DNA of 9,589 nucleotides from CAZVIJ01 sp964626735 (lineage in GTDB: Bacteria; Patescibacteriota; Dojkabacteria; JAOAGR01): the NCBI GenBank assembly GCA_964626735.1, contig CAZVIJ010000057.1:1-9589 (forward strand), in the 5' to 3' direction. Below, one piece after another: positions 5,963-9,589 of the stretch (within the stretch, counting starts at the first letter, position 1; each line of letters begins with the position of its first letter). The position numbers and the translations under genes were made by a program. Below the pieces are notes generated by a model, which was not told the DNA's origin, did no database searches, and worked only from the letters and a program-made list of their open reading frames with translations.

Positions 5963-6544
5963 ATGACTACGGTAACGTTAAACCCTGTACAGGATCTCGG
6001 TTTAGATCCCAATGCACAAAATTCTGTAACACCAGCGCCATCTGCTCCAGCCCCATCTCAAGCACAACCCTCCGCACAACGACCCGTACTCCAATCCCAA
6101 CCAGCCCAGCCAGCCCAACCAGCCCAACCAGCTCAACCAGCCCAACCAGCCCAACCAGCCCAACCAGCTCAACCAATCCAACACGCCGCACAGCCTTCGG
6201 GACATGGCCATAGCCAGTTCCCGTTGCCCGCAGCCAACGAGCCGAAGAATTCGGTCGAGATCCAAGCGAAGCAGCCCGAAGAGCTCAATGGCATCCCGAA
6301 TATTTCTCAAGTTCGAGAGTCCCTGAAAAATACCCTCCAGGGTCAACCGTCAAGTCCATCGCCTGCACCCGTCGTCAAAGCAGAAAAAGTAGTTGCCGAA
6401 CCCGCCGTAGTTGCACAAGCACCGGTACAGGAACCTGCAGCAGAGCATTCATCTTCGAATGTCATGATGCTCGTTTCTTTCGTCCTTTTCCTCGTCGCTC
6501 TTGGAGCCCTGACGTATTTCGGCCTCCAGTATTTCTTCTCCTGA
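5963..6544 (+). CDS. Pro/Ala/Gln-rich low-complexity protein with one C-terminal TM helix
   Basis: A 193-residue protein with no recognisable enzyme domain. Residues 1-46 are Pro/Ala/Ser/Gln-rich. Residues 47-70 are eight PAQ triplets encoded by a 9-bp tandem repeat. Residues 71-165 remain disordered-looking, with a short amphipathic segment around IPNISQVRESLKNTL. A single hydrophobic helix (about 167-191, VMMLVSFVLFLVALGALTYF) ends two residues before the stop. With no N-terminal signal, it would be tail-anchored with the repeat region in the cytoplasm, or N-out if translocated; the sequence does not settle this. It follows the zinc-ribbon gene by 35 bp and precedes trigger factor by 48 bp. 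Ala/Pro-rich linkers often serve as flexible spacers that project a binding segment. The repeat makes length variation between strains likely. Start choice: ATG 5963, with no Shine-Dalgarno. Confidence 0.75.
   Translation: MTTVTLNPVQDLGLDPNAQNSVTPAPSAPAPSQAQPSAQRPVLQSQPAQPAQPAQPAQPAQPAQPAQPAQPIQHAAQPSGHGHSQFPLPAANEPKNSVEIQAKQPEELNGIPNISQVRESLKNTLQGQPSSPSPAPVVKAEKVVAEPAVVAQAPVQEPAAEHSSSNVMMLVSFVLFLVALGALTYFGLQYFFS
6101..6172 (+). repeat. 9-bp tandem repeat in a two-copy 36-bp higher-order unit
   Basis: Eight consecutive copies of CCAGCCCAA-like 9-mers, in frame, each encoding Pro-Ala-Gln. Copies four and eight carry CTC instead of CCC (CCAGCTCAA). The array is therefore two 36-bp blocks, 6101-6136 and 6137-6172, that differ only at 6109 (G) versus 6145 (A). 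Degenerate flanking copies are at 6092-6100 and 6173-6181. The pattern suggests a recent block duplication by slippage. Confidence 0.9.
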
Positions 6545-6577
6545 AATTAGTTCCTCGTTTTTTTCAGCCATCTAAGG

Positions 6578-6583
6578 TATAAT
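6578..6583 (+). promoter_or_regulatory. Perfect -10 box TATAAT before trigger factor
   Basis: TATAAT lies 9 nt before the ATG at 6593, so transcription would start at about 6590-6592, practically at the start codon. The GGAG at 6588-6591 is too close to the ATG to work as a normal Shine-Dalgarno. No good -35 is visible at 17 bp. The box suggests that tig-secG-SBP is its own transcription unit. Confidence 0.55.
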
Positions 6584-6592
6584 TTCCGGAGT

Positions 6593-7071
6593 ATGGATAC
6601 GATCAAAATCACGCAAAAGTTCAACGACCAGACATTTCTTGAGGAGTTAGACGTAACGGTTCCGAAGGCTGAATTTGAAAAGCAGTACGAAAAGGCGATC
6701 GAAATTATTTCTAAAGATGCCGTAGCGCCAGGCTTCAGGAAAGGGCATGTTCCCCGACAGACGCTTGTGCAATCGAAGTTCCAGGATATCAGCGACAAGG
6801 CTATCGACTTGAGCATCAACGAAGCCCTCAAGCAGATCAAAGACCTTACACCCAAACCATTAGAACCGTTGAGCGTGAAAGAGATCCATTCCCATGACGA
6901 TGGCGATTTGCATATCGTATTAACGTATATCCCGGTCCCCGAAGTTACGCTTGGCGATTTCACGTCGCTGTCGGTGGTGAAGCCTGAACCCAAGAAGACG
7001 GACGCCGAGGAAGTGGCAAACGAGACAAAGAATGTTTGGTTCCACTACGAGAAGAAGCGAAACCCGGAGGC
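6593..7071 (+). CDS. tig: Trigger factor, N-terminal ribosome-binding domain (interrupted by assembly gap)
   Basis: The first 159 codons plus GCN (Ala160) of trigger factor, the ribosome-bound chaperone that meets nascent chains at the exit tunnel. The N-terminal domain begins IKITQKFNDQTFLEELDVTV. It contains the ribosome-docking signature G47-F-R-K-G51-H-V-P54 (GFRxGxxP), which contacts protein L23. The domain continues to VTLGDFTSLSVVKPEPKKTD near residue 141. The reading frame then runs into ten Ns. The C-terminal half resumes in a different frame after the gap (see the entry at 7134), so the two halves are almost certainly one gene. The usual PPIase domain, which would follow near residue 150, is not visible. 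It may be truly absent or may lie in the gap, because the true gap length is unknown. The gene begins a folding/export unit with secG. The start is firm: ATG with a TATAAT just upstream. Confidence 0.9.
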
Positions 7072-7081
7072 NNNNNNNNNN
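7072..7081. other. Assembly gap of 10 Ns inside tig
   Basis: Ten consecutive Ns, a typical scaffolding placeholder, so the missing length is probably not exactly 10 bp. The frame before the gap and the frame of the C-terminal half differ, as expected if the real length is not 10. Confidence 0.98.
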
Positions 7082-7106
7082 AGAAGACTACAGCGAGGAA
7101 AAGCTC

Positions 7107-7138
7107 AATTAACACTTCTTCTAAAATACCTAGGTTAA
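7107..7138 (+). other. AT-rich stop-codon cluster between the two tig halves
   Basis: In the frame of the C-terminal half, the bases after the gap read EDYSEEKLN and then meet TAA at 7110, TAA at 7122 and TAG at 7131, before the open frame resumes at 7134 with VKTDNPSIKN. Another frame is closed by TAA at 7136. The segment is clearly more AT-rich than its surroundings and contains the 8-bp palindrome ACCTAGGT (7128-7135). The nearness of the gap makes contig-end error the likeliest cause. A real lesion in tig is the alternative. Confidence 0.7.
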
Positions 7139-7733
7139 AACAGACAACCCGAGCATAAAAAACGCCGATGACCTTAAGACATTCATAGAGAACTACATCA
7201 ACGATACGTATGTCCGCGATGCAGACCTAACGTGGGAGAAATCCGTTCAGGAAGAAGTCGTTAAGCACGCTACCTTCGAAAAAGTCGAAGGATTGATCGA
7301 AAAAGAGCTCGACAGGAGGATCGAGAATTATAAGGCGAAATTCTCCCAAATCGGCATGAATGCCGACGAGTACATGGAGAAGAATAACCTCAAGGCGGAA
7401 GATCTCAAGGCTGAGTGGAGGCCGCAGGCAGAAACCGACGTCAAATTCGAGCTGATACTCCAGAAATACGGCGAAGCTAACAAAATCGAACCTACTGAGG
7501 AGGATTATGCTCAGAACCTGGCATCCTTAGATGATCAGACGAGGAAGATGTATAATAATGACGAAGAACGCCTTAAGGGGCTTATTCGATACTACTACAT
7601 CAACCAAAGGTCGTATATCGAGATCCTCGATAAGGTTAAATCGAATTCGGCAAGCCCGGAGGGTAAAACCGAAGCTGGCGAGAAACCGAAAAAGCAGCCC
7701 AAAAAATCTGAAAAGAAGAAAGCAGAAAAATGA
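7134..7733 (+). CDS. tig: Trigger factor, C-terminal chaperone domain (5' end lost at gap and stop cluster)
   Basis: An open frame of 199 codons plus stop that continues the trigger factor gene. The helix-rich C-terminal domain, which forms the arms that cradle the nascent chain, is recognisable: NADDLKTFIENYINDTYV, then VVKHATFEKVEGLIEKELDR (the 'P..li..El.R' segment, here with Val-Glu), then Y-x-x-x-F-S-Q-I-G-M-N-A-D-E-Y-M and LKAEWRPQAETDVKFELIL. It ends with a Lys-rich tail (residues from KPKKQPKK onward) that could bind ribosomal RNA. No ATG, GTG or TTG occurs in frame before TTG 7293, although homology clearly begins at least at 7134. A separate gene starting at 7293 is therefore unlikely. 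The stop TGA overlaps the secG start (ATGA), which indicates translational coupling. Together with 6593-7071 this would make a trigger factor of at least about 370 residues. Confidence 0.85.
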   Translation, partial: VKTDNPSIKNADDLKTFIENYINDTYVRDADLTWEKSVQEEVVKHATFEKVEGLIEKELDRRIENYKAKFSQIGMNADEYMEKNNLKAEDLKAEWRPQAETDVKFELILQKYGEANKIEPTEEDYAQNLASLDDQTRKMYNNDEERLKGLIRYYYINQRSYIEILDKVKSNSASPEGKTEAGEKPKKQPKKSEKKKAEK

Positions 7734-7963
7734 AAGCAAACATTTTGGCAGGAATACAAATCGCAATTTCCCTGATCCTTATTTTGGCGGTGCTCCTGCA
7801 GCAGCGCGGAAGCGGAGTTGGTTCACTCTTCGGCGGGCCAGGCGCTGGCGGCGGTGGAGAGTTCTACCGATCACGCAGAGGGTTCGAGAAGCTCCTTTTC
7901 TACCTTACGATCGTAATGGGTTGCTTTCTCGTTGTCACCAGTATATTGTACTTGTACATCTGA
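7730..7963 (+). CDS. secG: Preprotein translocase subunit SecG
   Basis: A 77-residue protein with the SecG plan. TM1 spans about 4-24. The conserved loop LLQQRGSGVGSLFGG (22-36) is followed by a Gly-rich stretch and then RSRRGFEKLLFYLT leading into TM2 (about 53-76). SecG joins SecY and SecE in the membrane channel and helps SecA-driven export. Length is normal for the family. The ATG overlaps the tig stop as ATGA, so it is probably translated by coupling from tig. The pairing of a nascent-chain chaperone with a translocase subunit is functionally sensible. A Pro/Lys-rich or extended C-tail is absent. Confidence 0.95.
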   Translation: MKANILAGIQIAISLILILAVLLQQRGSGVGSLFGGPGAGGGGEFYRSRRGFEKLLFYLTIVMGCFLVVTSILYLYI

Positions 7964-7988
7964 CAATCGTCGGTGAAAGGCATATCAA

Positions 7989-9589
7989 TTGGCTGGAGGT
8001 AGTATTATCACAAAACTGAATGTTATCAGAACGTTCCTCGCATTTATCTCGTCGTTCTTTTTATATGCACTGATAGCATTAGTGCTAACGCTCAACGTCA
8101 CCAGGTTCGCACCATTCATCTCAGCGCGTCCGAAAAGCTCGATAATCGAGGGTGTTATCCTTCCGCAGGTCAATATCCCGGTCAACGAAATCTACAACGT
8201 CGATCCGCTACAATCGCAAGGCGGAAGCGATGCCGTCGGGGATATTCGAAAGAATATAAGTTATCTGGTGTTCAGCAGCCTTTTCAAGGAAACCGCGAAC
8301 GGCGAGATGGAAAAAGATCTCGTGCGGGATTACGAGTTCCGCGAAGCACGGTACGTCAAGCTCACGCTAAAAGATTCTATCTTCTGGCACGATAATACCC
8401 AGCTGACGGCCGACGATGTGGTTTTCACCTTGAACCTCATAAAGGCGGTTGGGCAAAAGGGCTATTATTACGCGGCAATCAACGGCGATGAGATAGACTA
8501 CAAGGCGACTGCGCCTAACGTCGTCGAGATTACCCTGAAGGGGCAAGGGGAGCCGCATCCCAATATCGCATACCTCCAAGAACTGACGTTTCCGATTCTT
8601 CCAAAGCACATACTCCAAAACTATTCCCCCCAGCAGATCGCGAATCTTTCGGTTACGGAATTCGGTAAACAGCCTATCGGTACGGGCAAGCTTCTGTACG
8701 ATACGAACGACGGGATGGAACTCAGGCTTCTGAAGAACGATAAGTATTACGGAAACCCGGTTTCGTTCGATACCTACACATTCAGGTTCTACAAGAACTA
8801 CGACGAGCTGACGAAAAACTATCTGCTGAAAAACGTCGATTTCTTTACCCGAAAGGATATCATCGCGAACGACGATACCCACAGCAGGCTCACGTCGAAT
8901 GGTGCTCAAACCTACTCTACGGTCCTCAAGAACAGGAAGCTCGTCTTGATTTTCAACCTCGGCTATAAGGAAGCGCAAAACTCGCCGTTCATAAAATACG
9001 TTTCGCTTCGTAACGCCTTAATGCATGTCGTCGATCGTAAGGCGATGATCGCCAACCTGAACGGGTACGGGAGGGAAATTTACGGTCCCATCGACCAGTC
9101 GTCTTGGGCGTACCTCGAGGATATAACCAAAGAACAGCAGCTCGATAAGGAAGTGCTCAAGAAACGTATAGAGGCTCTCGGCTTTACGAAAGCAGGGGAC
9201 TACTACGCAAAGGATGGCAAGAATCTCGGGTTCACCCTCACGTTCCTCGACGGCGACACGCGCGCCCAAATCGTGTCGAGAATGCAAGATGACTTTAAAA
9301 CGCTTGGTGTCGAGATGAAGCTCAATATCTTGGGGGCTCAAAATAACGGCTCAGATCCTGCAGCCGCTACATCGGCAAATTCTTTCGATAGCCTGAATAA
9401 GTTTAACGACATCGTCAATAACCGCGACTTCGAGACGCTGCTAACAACCGTAGTACAATCACAAGATCCCGATAATTTCAACGAATACCATTCGCGAAAT
9501 ATAAATCCCCCCGGCCTAAACCTCTCCGGATGGACCTCGAAAATCGTAGACGTGGCGCTCGTAGAAGGACGTATTCAGCCAGATCGAGA
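7989..9589 (+). CDS. Family 5 extracellular solute-binding protein (peptide/nickel-type), 3' end outside window
   Basis: About 533 codons are present and still open at the window edge. An N-terminal membrane anchor (about residues 13-36, FLAFISSFFLYALIALVLTL) without a lipobox Cys precedes a long SBP_bac_5 domain. Recognisable parts are NISYLVFSSLFKE, the 'DLVRDYEFREARYVKLTLKD' strand pair, IFWHDNTQLTADDVVFTLNLIK, FGKQPIGTGKLL, SLRNALMHVVDRKAMI, and near the end GLNLSGWTSKIVDVALVEGR. Such proteins capture oligopeptides for an ABC importer; no permease or ATPase gene is in the window. The start is uncertain. TTG 7989 has a weak AAAGG 8 nt upstream. A perfect GGAGGT at 7995-8000 points instead to ATT 8004 or ATC 8007. 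An in-frame TGA at 7974 limits the choices. The gene lies 25 bp after secG, in the same transcription unit. Confidence 0.9.
   Translation, partial: MAGGSIITKLNVIRTFLAFISSFFLYALIALVLTLNVTRFAPFISARPKSSIIEGVILPQVNIPVNEIYNVDPLQSQGGSDAVGDIRKNISYLVFSSLFKETANGEMEKDLVRDYEFREARYVKLTLKDSIFWHDNTQLTADDVVFTLNLIKAVGQKGYYYAAINGDEIDYKATAPNVVEITLKGQGEPHPNIAYLQELTFPILPKHILQNYSPQQIANLSVTEFGKQPIGTGKLLYDTNDGMELRLLKNDKYYGNPVSFDTYTFRFYKNYDELTKNYLLKNVDFFTRKDIIANDDTHSRLTSNGAQTYSTVLKNRKLVLIFNLGYKEAQNSPFIKYVSLRNALMHVVDRKAMIANLNGYGREIYGPIDQSSWAYLEDITKEQQLDKEVLKKRIEALGFTKAGDYYAKDGKNLGFTLTFLDGDTRAQIVSRMQDDFKTLGVEMKLNILGAQNNGSDPAAATSANSFDSLNKFNDIVNNRDFETLLTTVVQSQDPDNFNEYHSRNINPPGLNLSGWTSKIVDVALVEGRIQPDR
7995..8000 (+). promoter_or_regulatory. 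Perfect Shine-Dalgarno GGAGGT at the solute-binding protein start
   Basis: GGAGGT is the only full Shine-Dalgarno noticed at a gene start in this window. It is followed after 3 nt by ATT (8004) and after 6 nt by ATC (8007), both in frame with the solute-binding protein. It lies inside the coding region if TTG 7989 is the start. Confidence 0.5.

Noticed and set aside
6092..6181. Regular repeat that might be taken for a CRISPR array.
   Set aside because: Copies are 9 bp, directly adjacent with no spacers, and in frame with a protein. It is a coding minisatellite.
6002..6346. Minus-strand frames encoding Trp-Leu-Gly or Val-Gly-Leu repeats.
   Set aside because: They are the complement of the PAQ repeat and have no independent support.
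6541..6567. CTGAAA/TTTCAG inverted repeat around a T-rich run after the Pro-rich gene, considered as a terminator.
   Set aside because: The stem is 6 bp and AT-rich with a 15-nt loop, and the T-run is inside the loop rather than after the stem.
7109..7138. TTAA at both ends of the stop-laden segment in tig, resembling a piggyBac-type target duplication.
   Set aside because: The enclosed segment is about 22 bp with no inverted ends, and precise excision would remove 26 bp and shift the frame. TTAA is expected by chance in AT-rich sequence, and the site is next to an assembly gap.
1..9589. Recoding of TGA as glycine, as in some CPR lineages.
   Set aside because: TGA ends the glycosyltransferase, Pro-rich, tig and secG genes at normal lengths, and no long frame requires reading through a TGA.

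Overview
The window looks like a compact piece of a Candidate Phyla Radiation (Patescibacteria) genome that uses the standard code. This is inferred from the gene set, the very small gaps between genes, the scarcity of Shine-Dalgarno sites, and the family character of several proteins: a PBP next to a VanY-type carboxypeptidase, a winged-helix/nucleotidyltransferase-like regulator, and a membrane-anchored family 5 solute-binding protein. TGA is used only as a stop, which argues against the Gracilibacteria/Absconditabacteria code. The exact phylum cannot be fixed from the sequence alone.

Layout. (1) Positions 2-3320, plus strand, hold a cell-division and cell-wall block: the 3' end of rsmH, an overlapping FtsL-like protein, a class B penicillin-binding protein with a charged insertion before its catalytic serine, and an M15B (VanY-like) D,D-carboxypeptidase. 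(2) Positions 3321-3920, minus strand, hold a winged-HTH protein fused to a degenerate nucleotidyltransferase-like domain. It ends stop-to-stop against the carboxypeptidase gene. (3) A 116-bp divergent spacer (3921-4036) carries promoters in both directions. (4) Positions 4037-6544, plus strand, hold a family 2 glycosyltransferase, a two-TM protein with an N-terminal Cys4 zinc-ribbon-like region and an external domain, and a Pro/Ala/Gln-rich protein with one C-terminal TM helix and a 9-bp tandem repeat. (5) Positions 6593-9589, plus strand, hold an export/folding group: trigger factor (tig, broken by a 10-N assembly gap and a cluster of stop codons), secG, and a family 5 extracellular solute-binding protein that runs off the window.

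The genes together describe an envelope-building region: septal peptidoglycan synthesis and trimming, glycosylation, nascent-chain folding and Sec export. Several genes that start transcription units have a -10-like box only about 6-14 nt before the start codon and no Shine-Dalgarno, which suggests leaderless or near-leaderless transcripts. The clearest promoter is a perfect TTGACA, 17-bp spacer, AATAAT at 4955-4983. No CRISPR array, tRNA, rRNA or insertion sequence was seen, and no stretch over 300 bases lacks a gene. The most useful items to follow up are the PBP insertion, the uncharacterised zinc-ribbon membrane protein, the degenerate regulator, the 36-bp higher-order repeat and the tig disruption.
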